64,000 nucleotides of DNA from Perca fluviatilis (Eukaryota > Chordata > Actinopteri > Perciformes > Percidae), in assembly GCF_010015445.1 (NCBI RefSeq), contig NC_053128.1, positions 13,060,184-13,124,183 of the forward strand. Direction: 5' to 3'. Positions 24,139-36,642 of the stretch are shown here, piece by piece. The translations under genes were made by a program, and so were the position numbers. Positions within the stretch are counted from its first letter, which is position 1. Every line of letters starts with the position of its first letter. The notes under the pieces are model-generated. The model did not search any database. It worked only from the letters and a program-made list of their open reading frames with translations, and was not told the DNA's origin.

Positions 24139-24669
24139 CCTTTATGTTAACACTATATGTAGAAAACACATCATACATGGGATTCTACAATTGGTTATCA
24201 GGTTAGGACTGATATCAGTGTCATTTTTGTGATCATGAAGCCAGCATATGATTTGTTTTACTCTGTTAGCATCTTTTGTGCAAAGAGAAAAATTCCTACT
24301 TTACATCCAGGCAAGTCTGTGTTCCACCAGCCTCTAATATATAAGCCTAAATCTCAGATTAAAGGGAGGCTGCATTGGGAGATAATCTTGTACATTTTAT
24401 GATGATCTCATAAGGTTTTATAGAAATGTTTTTCTTATGAATTTTGTCGCAGCCCTCCTTATTTGTCCGTACCATTATGTGAAACAGAAAAAAAAGGAAC
24501 TGTGCAAAACCAACTTAGTTAATATTCCTTTGTCGCCAGTTGCAGAGCTGCTCATCAATCCATCTGCTGTCGTTGTCTCCGAGTAGCATGTGCAAATGGA
24601 AACATTCTGTTACCCTGCAGGAATAATAAGACAGCATCTACAACAAAAACACTTTTTTAGTAAACACCC

Positions 24670-25245
24670 AGTGGTCACTTTATTAGGTACACCTGTGAAA
24701 TCTGTTCAGTTCTTGACACTGTTAATTCATTTATTATGGTTTAGCATTGAGGTCACAGTTAGTGGCGGTATAGTTCATGATGTTGTTGTACTAGACTGCA
24801 TTATATTCAGAGGTGTTAGTTATTTTCTGCCACGTCATGTATAGAAATAGGGAGGACAAACATTAGAAGTACTTCTCAATGTCCAGTAAAAATCTATATA
24901 TCAATAATAAACCTGAATATAATTTACACATTTCTAACAATGTCAACATAATAAATGAACATTATAAGTTGCCTATAGGTAGAATTCATGACTGAGCTGT
25001 TGTATTGACTGCGGCGCCGTAAAATGACGTAGTATTAGGAGCAACAACGGTAGCGAGTAGTATGAAAGACGCCAAAAGTCCCGACCCAGAGTGTCTAAAT
25101 ATGATGCCAAAGGGCTAGACGCCAAAGGAGACTCTGTGTCGGTAACAAATGTCAAAGGTGCCTTTCCAAGCATCGCTTTTTGACGCGCTGGGAGTGAGAA
25201 TGTGTTGAAATAGATTGTACAGGTGTACCTAATAAAGTGGCAACT
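24670..25245. mobile_element. MITE-like element with TTTATTAGGTACACCT inverted repeats
   Basis: Left end AGTGGTCACTTTATTAGGTA and the reverse complement of the right end, AGTTGCCACTTTATTAGGTA, continue alike for about 40 bp with few mismatches. The 576-bp body has no frame. I recall this family as common in fish; superfamily unknown. No clear target duplication was found. Inside, 25065-25200 has repeated GACGCCAAA and CCCGACCCAGAG motifs. Confidence 0.75.
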
Positions 25246-26335
25246 TATTGAAAATCATAACAGGGAAATTCACTTTCCTCACTCCATAGCTGCCAGAATG
25301 CTGCTCTGTTGCTCAGCATCATTCCGGCATTCACCGTTTTGCCCAAAGACACTTTAACTGGACAGGTATTTACAAAAAGCAACTTAAGTCGAGATGTTTC
25401 AGTTAAACAATGGCATCCCTAATCACGTTTCCACTGTTCTCCTCAACTGCCTTTGCCATTTCTCATTTCCCATAAATTCCCCAATGCGTACTATAGCCAG
25501 ACTGTCAAAAATAATTCTCCAACACAATGCTGTGTTGGAGGGAGCAGCCCAAGAGAACGTCTGCCAAACTGACAAATGCTCAACCGACAATGACGACAAG
25601 AATTCTTATGTGCAAACTGTGAGGAAGACAATCTCTGGCAAACCAATCAGTTCAATATTCATCTCCATCAAGAGACACCAGATCATCAACCTGCTGTCAC
25701 TTCCTCCTCTCAGAGCCCATATGCAGATGGATGCTTGACAAGACGCATGCACAGGATTTTTTATAGGCGGAATCAAAGTTTGTCTCTTTGCTTCATGTTG
25801 CTCCCCATTTATCCCTGCGAGACAATCCAGTAAAGCAGAAAATAAACACAATCTACTGATTTTAAAGTGCTGGGGCAGGATAAACTCATCTGTAGACAAT
25901 AATAGAATATGGCAGGCTGATTTTCTGCACACTGCTGCAAGAGCCAACTGGCTTTAAACAGATTATGTTCTACAGTATGTCAGAAGTTGCAAATTTTGTC
26001 ATTGTTAACTGAAGCAGAATAATTAAATACTGTATTAGAAAGGGCTGCTTGTCCAAAATGAAAATCCAGCTTTCCAAATTGACAAATGTTCATGTTCTTT
26101 AATGTCCTGGCCAAAGACTTTAGAAGCAGAACATCATATTAGAAAGAGACTTTTGTGGCAAACCAACTGTGTGCTCATTTTCATCAAGTTGCAGAGCTAT
26201 TCATTTGCCAGTTAATCAACTTGCTGTCGTTCTCTTTCTCATGAAACTAATCCTGTGGGTTGTTTGAAATTTCAGTTAGTCAAAATTAGTTTCTAGCCAC
26301 AGCAGCGGCGAAACCCTATTGTTTGCAGTGTCAGT
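25246..26335. other. No recognisable feature
   Basis: Unassigned. Open frames at 25394-25738 and 25606-25947 overlap antisense and lack motifs. Confidence 0.4.
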
Positions 26336-26337
26336 CA

Positions 26338-26640
26338 GTCCACTGCTTTGGTCCAGACTAAAAAATCTCAACAAGTGATGGATTTCCATGAAGTTTGGTA
26401 CACACATCCATGTTCCCTAGATGATGAATTATAATAACATTAAATATATCCTTTAACATTTCATCTAGCACCATCATCAGGTACTTCGTGTTTTGTGCTA
26501 TTAGCATGCTAACACTCTTGACTATGATGGCGAACATGGTATACATTATATCTGCTAAACACCAGCCTTGCATGGCATGTTGACTTTAACATTTGGCACA
26601 AAGCACAGCTGTGCCCAAGTGCTGCCTCACTGAGCCATTT
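26338..26640. mobile_element. Dispersed fish repeat (TTGGTCCAGACT family)
   Basis: The series TTTGGTCCAGACTAAAAAATC, ATGGATTTCCATGAA, CACCATCAGGT, TTAGCATGCTAACAC, GATGGCGAACATGGT and CTGCCTCACTGAGCC matches, in order, a dispersed repeat I recall from percomorph genomes. Ends and transposon class are uncertain. Confidence 0.6.
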
Positions 26641-26644
26641 TGTA

Positions 26645-27690
26645 ATGTTCATATACTGCTTATAAATGCTAAATCGGGGGACTTAAGTAAATTGTTACCG
26701 TGTCTTCTTGAGCTTAACTTTGAATGACCTTCTGTTTGAAAGCAAATGTTGAACCTTATGAAGAAGATACTTACAATGGCATCCCCTCTTTCTAATAACA
26801 ACAAAGCTTTAATTCTGTAACCATAATTATTACAATTACAATGGCAGACTGTTCTCATGAATCATTCGTATATATATGTCTATGAAAATGAATGCACTGT
26901 ATATTGTATGTATTCTAAGGATTTATTACTGTAAGCCCAACATTGACTGGCACTGTATAAGCCTAACCCTAACCGGGTCACAATTACCTATTGTCGATTA
27001 AAGTTTGACCTGTCGGCAGTGGTTATAATTTCTTAATTTCATACTGTAAGATATGATACGAAATGTTGTGCATACATTTTCATACATGAGAATGCATTGA
27101 CAATGGTCATATAGTCATGATGTCTGGGGAGGATGGACTAATTCAATTCAGTTACATTTTATTTGTGAGAAAAAAAGAGAAAACAAAGAAATATGAATAT
27201 AGCCTCAGCATCATAGCCTCAGCATCGATGTTCTCAGGTTAAAAGGCCAACATAACACAGGACTCTGTCTCTTTAACCAAATCACTTTGGACAGCAGATT
27301 ATGTGAAAATGGCTGCAGAGCCAAAAGCAATAACTAGGGGAAAAAATTTGACTTTTTATTTAACAAAATACTGACAAAATGTCCAACAAAACTTGTTTTT
27401 TTTCACACCAGTGTATGAAATACTTGTATGGGAGACAGAAACAAACAAACAAAAAGCCCAGCACGCTAAAAACAGCAAGAACGTTCTTTTTGTGTGTTGC
27501 AGCTTTTAGGAATTAAAATTAGTAAATCATGTTTGGCTTTTGCAGTGCACAAAACGGAGAGAAAAAAAACATTTACTCATTTAACTGTCAATCTGCCTTT
27601 ATTATTTTTGTCTCCCTCCATTCATCCATCCCTAAATCCCACCATTCATTGCTCTATTCATTCATACATCCGTCAATCAGCACAGTCATC
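26645..27690. other. No recognisable feature
   Basis: AT-rich; a short TTCAATTCAGTTACATTTTA at 27141 looks like a tiny LINE 3' tail. Confidence 0.4.
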
Positions 27691-27693
27691 GGC

Positions 27694-27720
27694 TCATATA
27701 TTTTTTTACTCTGAAGCCTT

Positions 27721-27768
<48 letters not shown>

Positions 27769-27795
27769 AAGGCTTCAGAGTAAAAAAATATATGA
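27694..27795. repeat. 102-bp perfect AT-rich palindrome with (TA)n core
   Basis: The left arm TCATATATTTTTTTACTCTG, AAGCCTTTAAA and then (TA)n is repeated exactly in reverse complement after the core. The symmetry centre lies between 27744 and 27745, with no mismatch. Confidence 0.95.
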
Positions 27796-28830
27796 AAACT
27801 TCGATATTTTTTTTTACATCTCACCAATCCTTCTCAGTCCTCTCTATCCACATTTGTATTCTTCTTTCTTTACAAACCCAAACCTTGGAACTTAGGTTTG
27901 TCTCCTATCACCCTATCTATTCATGCAACATTTTTTTCTATACATCTCCTCCCACTCCAAGGAACGATTCTCGAAAAGCAGCACTGATTTTTCCTTCCCT
28001 CCAGCTTCGAGGGTGACTGTGCAGTGACTGAAAGCAGCCCAATCAAACTGCATCGTCCATGCCACTTGTGCATTGGCACTCCAAAAAGCAACACTTTCAA
28101 TCATCAGCCTGATTCATAGCCAGGAAATGTCTTCTGGTTGCTCACTCAAAATGTTCTTTCATGTTTTAAAAAATGTCCAAGTATGTGTGTGTGTATGGGT
28201 GTTTCTGCACGTCTGTGTGCAGGCAAAAGTGCAAGGAAGAGAGAGTGAGAGAGATTCATAGCTAATCTACTTGCTTTACACTGTCAATTCCTTTTGCAGA
28301 CTGAGACTCTTGCTCCACTGTGAGTGGATATCACACGCTTCCATATGCGTGCACACAAACACACACACATACACACACACACTTAAAGGATATTACTCAC
28401 AGGTGCAGAATCCCTCGGAGAGAGGAGCCATCGTAAATCAGGCACGATTGAGATGTAAAACCGATGTTCTCCCTCTTTTACAACCCGCAGTAATTGAAAT
28501 GCAGCGCGGCTGAGTTTGTATGTTTTTCTAAGAGACTCAGGAAGTGTAAAAAAATAAAAGCCTCACGTGGAGAATAAGTAAATCCTTTTTGGGATTTACT
28601 CAAAGATTTTCACGATCAACATGTGCCGAGGAAGTTATATTTCAGCTTCAATGATATACAGCTGACGAGAGATGTTGAACGTCGTAACGCTTGTTTCATT
28701 TTACACTGAAGTCCCGCTGTGTGCTTTTACATTTAATTAAAGTCTCAGTCAGTGTAAAGTTTTTAGCACTATTTTACAGATTTTTTAAATATAATATTAA
28801 CACCTGTGTAAACTGAATGTACATTAGTCC
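27796..28830. other. Unassigned, with imperfect (CA)n at 28349-28382
   Basis: The first part is C/T-rich. Positions 28390-28720 have a more balanced, complex composition with no repeat similarity that I recognise; whether it is conserved cannot be told here. Confidence 0.35.
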
Positions 28831-28835
28831 TCAAG

Positions 28836-29012
28836 TAGTCTCGTCTTGCCAGACCTATCTCCACAGCGCTGGAGTATGGTCTGGCTACACCGCTTATCTA
28901 TGCTGGGATGGGAAAAAAAAAAACGGACTGTCTTGTTTATGTCTTCAAACCAATCACAACCGTCCTGGGACGGAGCTAACCCCTGGATACAGCAATGGTG
29001 CCCTTGCAAAAT
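28836..29012 (-). mobile_element. 9-bp-TSD family, copy 4, truncated
   Basis: Begins TAGTCTCGTCTTGCCAGACC and retains the hairpin (CCAGACCTATCTCC/GGTCTGGC) and CAAACCAATCACAACCGTCC block. Similarity stops after TTGCAAAATAG near 29012, and no copy of the left flank GTCCTCAAG follows. Confidence 0.8.
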
Positions 29013-29014
29013 AG

Positions 29015-29600
29015 ATAGCGGAGATAGAAGAGGAGGACACGTGCTGGATGTCATGCTTTATCCAAGCAATGTTCATCCATTGAGCCAGAATAGTTTTCTC
29101 AAATGAGTTGCCCTCATACGCAGTCCGTTGGAGCACTTAAGGGTTAATTCATTAATTAATTAAAGGTATTGCAACAGAATCTGCGAAGGGTTTCTCTTCA
29201 CAAAGTAATCAATTTGTCTGTATTGTTAGGGCAGTCGTTGGTTTTGTATACTTCTGCCAGATGAAAGCATGCCCTTCTGGTAGAATCACCCTTACCTCAA
29301 TATGATAAAATTCATCATGTGTTTGTATTTTTAAAAAGAACAAAGTGGCTGGATTTTCTTTTTAGTCTTTTCAGTAATCCCTTTTTTTTATTTTTTAGTG
29401 GATGAGGGAATACCATGCTGGTGAAAACATCCTTACATCAACTCCGAGACATTCAGAGGATATGCCAGCATCAGCATGTGTTTGTGTGTGAGGTGTGTAT
29501 TGAAGGGACCAATGGGTTTGCCATTGATTTTAGGATTACAATTGTTTTTATGTTTAGACAATTAGAAAGTATGATTAAACTGTGAATCCTCACAGGTACT
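29015..29600. other. No recognisable feature
   Basis: Unassigned AT-rich DNA. Confidence 0.4.
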
Positions 29601-29604
29601 TTAT

Positions 29605-29790
29605 GCCATGTTTCCATTGTATGGTACGGCTCTCCTTGAATCGACTCACTTTTTTGGTACCAGTACTTTTCTGTTATCGTTTTCCACTGTGGATAGTACC
29701 CACTCAGCGTAGGTGGGATTCTCACCTGATCATCATAGCGATGCTGCGTTAAACTGTCATGACATCATCGCCAACGCGACACTCGCATGT
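29605..29790. mobile_element. Possible dispersed repeat fragment
   Basis: TGTTTCCATTG, GGTACGGCTC, GAATCGACTC, TTTGGTACCAGTAC, AACTGTCATGACATCATCGC and ACGCGACACTCGC recall a fish transposon with GTTTCCA termini. Ends not defined. Confidence 0.4.
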
Positions 29791-30770
29791 GACAAAGCAC
29801 ATGTGCACACGTGCTTACCAGCAGGTGTGTCTGTGTGCACATAAATCATTGCAGCATAGGAGATATGGATGGCTGCCTTCTGTCTTCACAGTTCTGGACT
29901 CCAACCCTCACTCACATTACTAAACATTTAGCTCTCCAACCAACCGTCACAGTCACCCTACGATAGTTTTAGGGCCTTCCCTTTTTCCAAGCACATAAGA
30001 CTTATATTACGTGATGTATGTTACTCCTACAGGGATTGTTAGCTGTGAGAAGATCACCTCAGTCACAATAAAGAGGAGTTGGTAAGTAAGAGAAACTCTA
30101 CTCTCCTTCAAGAACTGCAGCTCAAGTCCTTTATCTATTTAAAAGTCAGAAGAAAGTTTGTAAGGTTAAGTTAACGGAAGGGCTACTAATTTCCAGTGAT
30201 TTACAGTTGTCGGTTAGCTAATTTGAAAGCCAACCGTTGTAACTATAGTAAATCATGGTCATCTTGGTTTGAGCAGCTTTAATTATCAGATTGCCACAAT
30301 CAAGAGGGACTAAGCATTGTTTTTCTCTTGCTGCCATTTGCTAAACACAAATGTAACAGACCAACTAGCAGGAATTGAGATACTGCCAATACCAAGAATT
30401 CATGTTCCTCTCTATCAGCGGAGAGAAAAACAGAATGTACCAGATACGGGATGACAAAAGCTCCTGGTTGCCTGTTTATCTTTTGTCCCTGCATCGGCAG
30501 CTGCACTGCTACTTACTTCCAAAAAACAATCCTTGGATCATGCTAAGAGAGTACACATGAGCTAGAGGTGTAACAAAAAGAGTCCATTCTAATTATTTGT
30601 TACCAATTAAAGTTCACATATTGCATATTGCTCTTATTATATCACGTGCCTTACTTGTAAATAACTGTTGCTCTATGGTTGAAAAGTCCTATATGAATAA
30701 AAGTGAGTGATTATTTCTTCACCTCCAGCAATACAGTCCATACTGCTGATTTAAAAATCCTGAGAATGAG
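29791..30770. other. Unassigned; one weak splice-framed stretch at 30033-30081
   Basis: CTCCTACAG|GGATTG (30032/30033) and GTTG|GTAAGTAAG (30081/30082) bound 49 nt that is open in one frame only. The donor is strong but nothing else supports an exon. Confidence 0.25.
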
Positions 30771-30774
30771 GTTA

Positions 30775-31075
30775 AACCTCTCCCCTCTGTCCCCTTGATG
30801 TCTTTCTTCCCACTCCCTTCCCCATCCCTCTTGTATCCTCCCATCTCCTCCCTGCCTCTCTTTTGTCCTCCTGCGTGATGTGTTGCTCCTCAGGGTAATG
30901 TTTTGGGGCAGATTGATAGTGTTCAAGCCTGTCTCTGGTCAGCAGGGCTCTGATCCTTCCCACATTTCTTCCCCATCTCCCTCTCGTCCTCTGTGCAATA
31001 ATTCCTACTCCATACCTCCTTTCCTTCATCATTCATGCTTCCCCACTGTCCCACACTTATTCAGTTCCTTCCACC
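30775..31075. repeat. Pyrimidine-rich low-complexity stretch
   Basis: Repeated CTCCC, CCTCC and CTTCC words on the plus strand. It explains the Arg/Glu-rich frames on the minus strand. Confidence 0.7.
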
Positions 31076-31089
31076 TCAGCCCGGTTCAG

Positions 31090-31450
31090 ACCAAAGTTTT
31101 GCGACGAGACGTGTTGAAACTTGCAACTACTTGCAACTACGTTCTAACTTCCAACTTTCAGGCTTTTTTGTAGCTGGATATAGCATTTGTTGTGTCAAAA
31201 TATGAATGTGGATAATGTTAGCGATGGTGAGATTGTAACAGGAAAGAAATGGACTGTGGATCATTTTATTTCTGTAGTTTGTGGCTGAATTTACAAGCTG
31301 ACTTCTATGTTGGCTGTTTAAACAAGTGACATCCCTTACGTTTTCAAACCAGCCACTGGCGACTTGACAGGCTGAGTCGCAGGCGACGCCATCAGCTGGC
31401 TTGAGTCGAGCTGAGTCGAGCTGAGAAGGGCCCGTTCAGACCTTCTAAAA
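31090..31450. mobile_element. Possible non-autonomous element with GTTCAGACC motifs
   Basis: CCCGGTTCAGACCAAAG near 31080 and GGCCCGTTCAGACCTTC near 31429 bracket a CpG-containing block with GACGAGACG and GAGTCGAGCTGAGTCGAGCT repeats. Similar blocks occur in fish repeats; ends and duplications are not clear. Confidence 0.3.
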
Positions 31451-32490
31451 CGGTTTCGCGAATATTAATCTCGCGAACTGGGCTTAACTCGATGGAGCTA
31501 ACTTCCGTCTCTTCTTCCCCTTGTCCCTGCATTCTTTTTCCTCCCTCCCTCTCTCTGTTCAGCCATTTCTCCATCCTCCCTTCCTCTGCCTGGACAGATT
31601 AATAGTCTTCCTGTCCTACAGAAAACCCTACAAAGACCTGTCCCTCCCTTGACAACACTAAACAAAGCCTCTCTCACTCTCCTTCACACCCAGTGACCTG
31701 TGCTTCCTTTGGGCACACTATACTAGACCTCCATACCGTTCACGCTTGTTTCCTTCTGTTCAGACATCTAACTGTTACCACTATTTTTTTCTTCTCCTCT
31801 CTAACTCCAATACACAGACTTATGAAAACTCTGTCCCCTGGATTTAAAAAGTGATTCAATGTGGCCAATCAGATAGACAACATAGTAGGGCATTTGTATT
31901 ACTTATTTAAGTGTTCTGTGTATAGAAGTCATGAGTAAAATATATTTCTGCAACCTTCCATGATATGACAACCACAGGTAATATTACATTATGAAACACA
32001 CAGGCCCACCAAATAAGAAATATTATGACTTATTATAAACACTGAATACTGCAGTCGTGTTGAGACTTTTCTAAAATAATTTTACATTCCCTTGCACTGA
32101 TTTTTGGGTTTCCTCCTGTCTTTTTGCATTACATAAAAAACAGTTGGATTCCTACTGTTTACTTTCTTACTCACACGTCGTATTTTAAATACATCCAATG
32201 TTTTGTAAATACGGCCAAAATTCTTCAGATTATGTTTGTTTCCTGTTTGTATCATGACCAAAATTACAGTCCTCTAGATTACATTATTTTATTTTAGAAC
32301 GTTCCCTTAATCTCGGAATTTGTCCATTATAGAGAACATAGTGTCAGAATACTTTCCAAGTAGTTCCAGTTTTACATATGCAATTGTATTACAAGATAAT
32401 GCATATTATTGTGTACTAAAAGTGACAAATGATCACTCTCTATACAAAGTCACTATGAAGATGCAAGTGGGCCTAGGTATCTTGTCTTAC
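31451..32490. other. No recognisable feature
   Basis: C/T-rich to about 31800, then AT-rich. No coding signal. Confidence 0.4.
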
Positions 32491-32493
32491 TGT

Positions 32494-32560
32494 CTTTATG
32501 TAAAGCACATTGAATTGCCTTTTGTTAAAGGGGCTATATAAATAAATTTGCTTTGCCTTG
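32494..32560 (+). mobile_element. LINE/SINE-type 3' tail
   Basis: TATGTAAAGCACATTGAATT, then GGGGCTATATAAATAAATTT and TTGCTTTGCCTTG, is the 3' end typical of fish L2/Rex-like LINEs and the SINEs that borrow their tails. The body upstream is not recognisable. Confidence 0.55.
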
Positions 32561-35500
32561 GACGGACAGAAATTGGTAGGCATGAAGCTGGATTTTCTGG
32601 TGAGATCTGAGATTAGTCAGATCTGATGGTCAGGACTACTCAGTGACATATAGGCTGCTGGCCGACCATGCAAACTTTGTGTCATTTCTGTGGCTGAATC
32701 CATATGTATCCCCTCTGACACACCTCTGTGACAGAATTCTGTCATACGCACTGTGAAATGCTCACTGTCATTGCGTCAGGTCCGACAGGGATCTGGGCAC
32801 TGAAAACGATAAAAAATGGGCTATGAGATGGGACTTAAACGGGACCTCCACAAATTTTTCACAACGCAGTCTGTTTAAAGGTTTTGGGGATTAGGGGTAG
32901 GGTGGGAGTTACTGCTTCTTCAGCTCCAACAGATGCTTACTCGAATGGTGACACTTGATGCAGCGTTGGATAGAGCTGAAGAAGTTTGAAAATGGAAAAA
33001 ACTATGCGGCGGTGTGGAGTTCACTGTAGCCGGCTCGTCATTTCTGTTTGAGTCAGTTGGTGACTGAGTGACAATGTAGGCATCAGGTTTTGACAAGGAA
33101 AAAGAATGCATGGAATAAAAAAAAAGACGATATCTCTGGTTCTGCTGCATCAATTTTGGTCCTTTTTGTTAAACTGTCCATCGTGAGTCATGTTATAGGA
33201 GTGGAATGCTAAATTGGTGGAGTACTCTTTCAAGACCACTTGTTTCCATGGAGATTAATTTAAACTCCTGATCCTGTAACCCATCTCAATGTTATTAACA
33301 TTACTGGCTTTGAGATATGTGTACAGGATTTACCTCTTCACATAATATAACAGAGTTAGATATATTGTGCACAGTAAAACCTTCCCTTTACATCTGCTGC
33401 TGAACACTGCTTATTATATGCATACACATATTGCATTATTAATACACATACTATTATTATTTTCCTTTACAACATCACATCTATTCTGTTACACATTTTA
33501 TGGCTTATATGGGATTGTCGCTAGTCTTCCGAGCCAAGTCTGGTGAAGGTTGCACCCCAAGCAACTCTATCGAAGTCTGCAGAAAATCAGCTTGAGGCCC
33601 CTTATGGACATCACGAGTTGTGGATTTTGGAAGCACTCACAGATTTCCCAATAACATACCTGTTAAGCGTCTGCAAGTGTGGACATGTGGATTTAGCCGT
33701 GTGTTTGTGTTCGTGCCTCTGTCCCTGTTTTGTCACCATCCTTTCACTGACCTTCTTCTGTCTTAGTACAAGAAGAGGTGGAAATACAATAATCCAGGGT
33801 TTAATCCCAGGGAACAAGATTCCCCTGAATACACATCCAAATGATTGTGTGTGTGTTATGTTTCTTGAGAAACATAATAACGGGAATACAGGGAACAATA
33901 ATTACGTTCTAGACGAAAAGCAAATATGCTGATACGTACAAAATGTATGTATCACTACAGAAATATATACAATAAACAATATACAAAATAAAGTATTTTG
34001 TATATATTTGTCTCTGTTTTGGTATTTATTGTATTTATGAAATTATAAGTTTAATGTTTATTTGTACTGTATGTATGCACCCAATAACCAATGCAAATTC
34101 CATGTAGTTCCACTACTGTAGCAATAAACTGCTTTCTGATTTCTTATACATAAGTCCTTTAGCGTGATAAAATCTGGAATCCAGGTCGGCTAGGCACCAG
34201 CAGCCTCTGAACGCTAACAGAACATTGACTTTGTCTCAGCTTAATAGAATTGAAACCGCCAAATGACTTGCAAAATTGTGTTTGTTTATACAATAACAAA
34301 TTGTCAAATATCACTTCCATGAGGCTATTCTCAGCAGACAGATCACAGGCTATGACCTATGAGCATTTCATATTCCTCGCAGCGAAGTTCAATCTGCATG
34401 CAAAGTTTATTTTATGTTTATTCTAATATTGATTAACATAAAAAGCGTTCTTTTGCCTTAATAATTATAAATACCACCAAATAATAGGCCTAAGCTGCTA
34501 GTTTTATGTATAATGTATCGTTGTTGCATTTAGTGTTTCTTGAAATATGACCAATGCGTTTTGACTGTAGCTGAAGTTTTACCTTAAAAACAAGTCTACT
34601 TCTCAGCATCCAGGATAGATTTCTTCTGCTCATGGGACAGAAAATAGCTCATTTTTTGGTAAAATATGAATCCCTACCATAGAAAGTGGAAGAGGAGAAG
34701 GAGTTGACCGTAAGAGAGGGGGAGGTTGACGCCACATGTCGAGGGGACAAAGTGATAAAGAAAAATAGGAAGTGACGGATGGAGGAGTAGCGAGAGGAGG
34801 AAGAGGAGGGTTATGGCTGGGTCAAGTCTGTCTCCTGTCCCCACAGGCTTACGTGACTTACAAACAGTGCAAGTTAAGCAAAGTTCAAGGTTGGATTGGC
34901 TTGTATTTGGAGATAAAAGTCAAACTGAGCATACTCAGTGAAATGGTACTCTTTGGCAGCACATGGGTTTACTCAAAGGTCATGGGAACAATAAACAGAC
35001 TATAATCACTCTTATACCATATATAATTTTTCTATCCCATTGCATGGTGGTGAATGTAATACCCAAAATACAGATGGTGAGATGACATGAGGGGGATATT
35101 GTATGCTTCTCGTCCTAGCTCAAGAGCAAGAAATGTTTGAAAGAGTCTTCCTCTTTAAATGTTGAAAAATGTTTAGGTCCACTGATGATAGTTGCTAACA
35201 GATCAGAATCTGCAGGATGTACAAAGACATTTTACTTACTTTGTATATTTCCCTCATTCATTGAGTATATGGGTTTTGAATGCAATGTAGGTACAGTCAG
35301 TTCCATCAACAAAATGAGAAACGAAAAGGGTCTTGTAGAGTTTTATTTAAACCACAGCAGTAGAGAATTTAAATGTAAAAAGAGAAAGATACTTGTGTAT
35401 TTATATAAGACCGTCTGGTAAATGCTACCTGCAACCCATATTTAAAGAAAAGAGTCAACATTCTTGAAGAATAAATTATTGTTTTCCTTTTGTACTGAAA

Positions 35501-35712
35501 ACAATCTCTGGACTGTGTTTAAGTTACAGACTTGCATTCATAATGGGACAGGTCATTTTCTTACTTTCCTTTACTATTGCTTGTTCCGATGCTCAATTTG
35601 TGAAATGATAAAAGAAAAACAGCCTATTAATTGGAAACAGTCCTCCTCTTTTCTGTGCCAAATGGTGTAAGTGAGTTCAATAAATGTAAGTAATTGGAAT
35701 AAAACTTAGTGT
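32561..35712. other. No recognisable feature
   Basis: Unassigned AT-rich DNA. A 129-codon frame at 33543-33932 has no motif. At 34846 an excellent acceptor (TCTCCTGTCCCCACAG) precedes a 52-codon open frame, but no good donor follows. Positions 34130-34480 look like complex non-repeat DNA. Confidence 0.35.
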
Positions 35713-35723
35713 TGGCAAACATG

Positions 35724-36059
35724 TAATCCAATATGCCAGACCTTTCTCTGCACTGCGGAGGAGGATCTGGCTAGTCAACACAGCACTCCGGGATGGGAGG
35801 AAAACATGCTGTGGTTTATTGGCATTTCTTTAAACCAATCACAATCATCTTTGGCAGGGCTAACCTCCACATGGAGCCACTGTGCCGTTGCAAAATAGCC
35901 TCGGGAAGGAACTTGTTTTGGTGGAACGTGTCCGTTCAAAAGTTGTTTTAGTCTTGCAACAGAAATCTCAGATTGGACAGACTGAAAAGACATGCATCCG
36001 GCGGAATTTTCGGCCGCACCGGATCAATCCCAGAAGTGGAACGTGGTGAGTATAGACTA
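35724..36059 (-). mobile_element. Non-autonomous transposon, 9-bp-TSD family, copy 5
   Basis: Reverse orientation, from TAATCCAATATGCCAGACC to GAGTATAGACTA. The flanks are a perfect 9-bp duplication, GCAAACATG at 35715-35723 and 36060-36068. The hairpin and the CAAACCAATCACAATC block are present; the internal part is shorter than in copy 2. Confidence 0.92.
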
Positions 36060-36426
36060 GCAAACATGTAAAGGTCAGCATTTATATCCCTGTCTGCAGT
36101 GAGAATATTTAAATAGTGCAACCTTAGTTTTTACTTACCTTTTGGTTGCTGAAAGGGTAAACCACAACATTGTTTATTCAGATTCCCTGAGATGAATTCA
36201 CCATAAATATGTACAGTATGTGTGTACTCACCTGTGGAAATGAATGCAGACATTCAACATTAATACTTGCTGTAGGCTATTGCTGCCTGTTACATTGCTT
36301 GCAAATAGCATTTGTATGTTTGCATTTGTTTACCCCGTGGGACTGCATGCCTATTAACAGCAGAATAATAAAGCATATGACTGTGTTCATTTCTAATACA
36401 CAGTACGTGTTAAGAATAAGTACGTC

Positions 36427-36627
36427 GGGCGCCTGGGTAGCTCATCTGGTAGAGCGCGCACCCATATACAGAGGTTTACTCCTCGACGCAGCAGCCGAGG
36501 GTTTGACTCCGACCTGCGGTCCTTTGCTGCATGTCATTACCCCTCTATCTCTCCCCTTTCATGTCTTCAGCTGTCCTATAAATAAAGGCCTAAAATGCCC
36601 AAAAAATTATATATAAAAAAAAAAAAA
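36427..36627 (+). mobile_element. tRNA-derived SINE with A-rich tail
   Basis: The head GGGCGCCTGGGTAGCTCATC carries a pol III A box (TAGCTCATCTGG, 36438-36449) and a B box (GGTTTGACTCC, 36500-36510; consensus GGTTCGANTCC). A unique body follows (CTGCGGTCCTTTGCTGCATG, CTTCAGCTGTCC, AATAAAGGCC), ending in an A tail of about 15. It is flanked by a 15-bp duplication, AAGAATAAGTACGTC (36412-36426) and AAGAATAAGTATGTC (36628-36642), with one mismatch, as produced by LINE-mediated insertion. Confidence 0.92.
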
Positions 36628-36642
36628 AAGAATAAGTATGTC

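Noticed and set aside
33543..33932. 129-codon frame with an antisense 95-codon frame
   Set aside because: No recognisable domain; mutually overlapping frames suggest chance.
34847..35005. Exon after the strong acceptor CCTGTCCCCACAG
   Set aside because: No convincing donor or homology; the downstream frame just runs to a stop.
36121..36145. 10-nt minus-strand microexon between TTTCAG and GTAAGT
   Set aside because: Too short to judge without transcripts; motifs this short are expected by chance.
36427..36510. A tRNA gene
   Set aside because: A and B boxes are present, but the sequence does not fold as a tRNA and is followed by a SINE body, A tail and target duplications.
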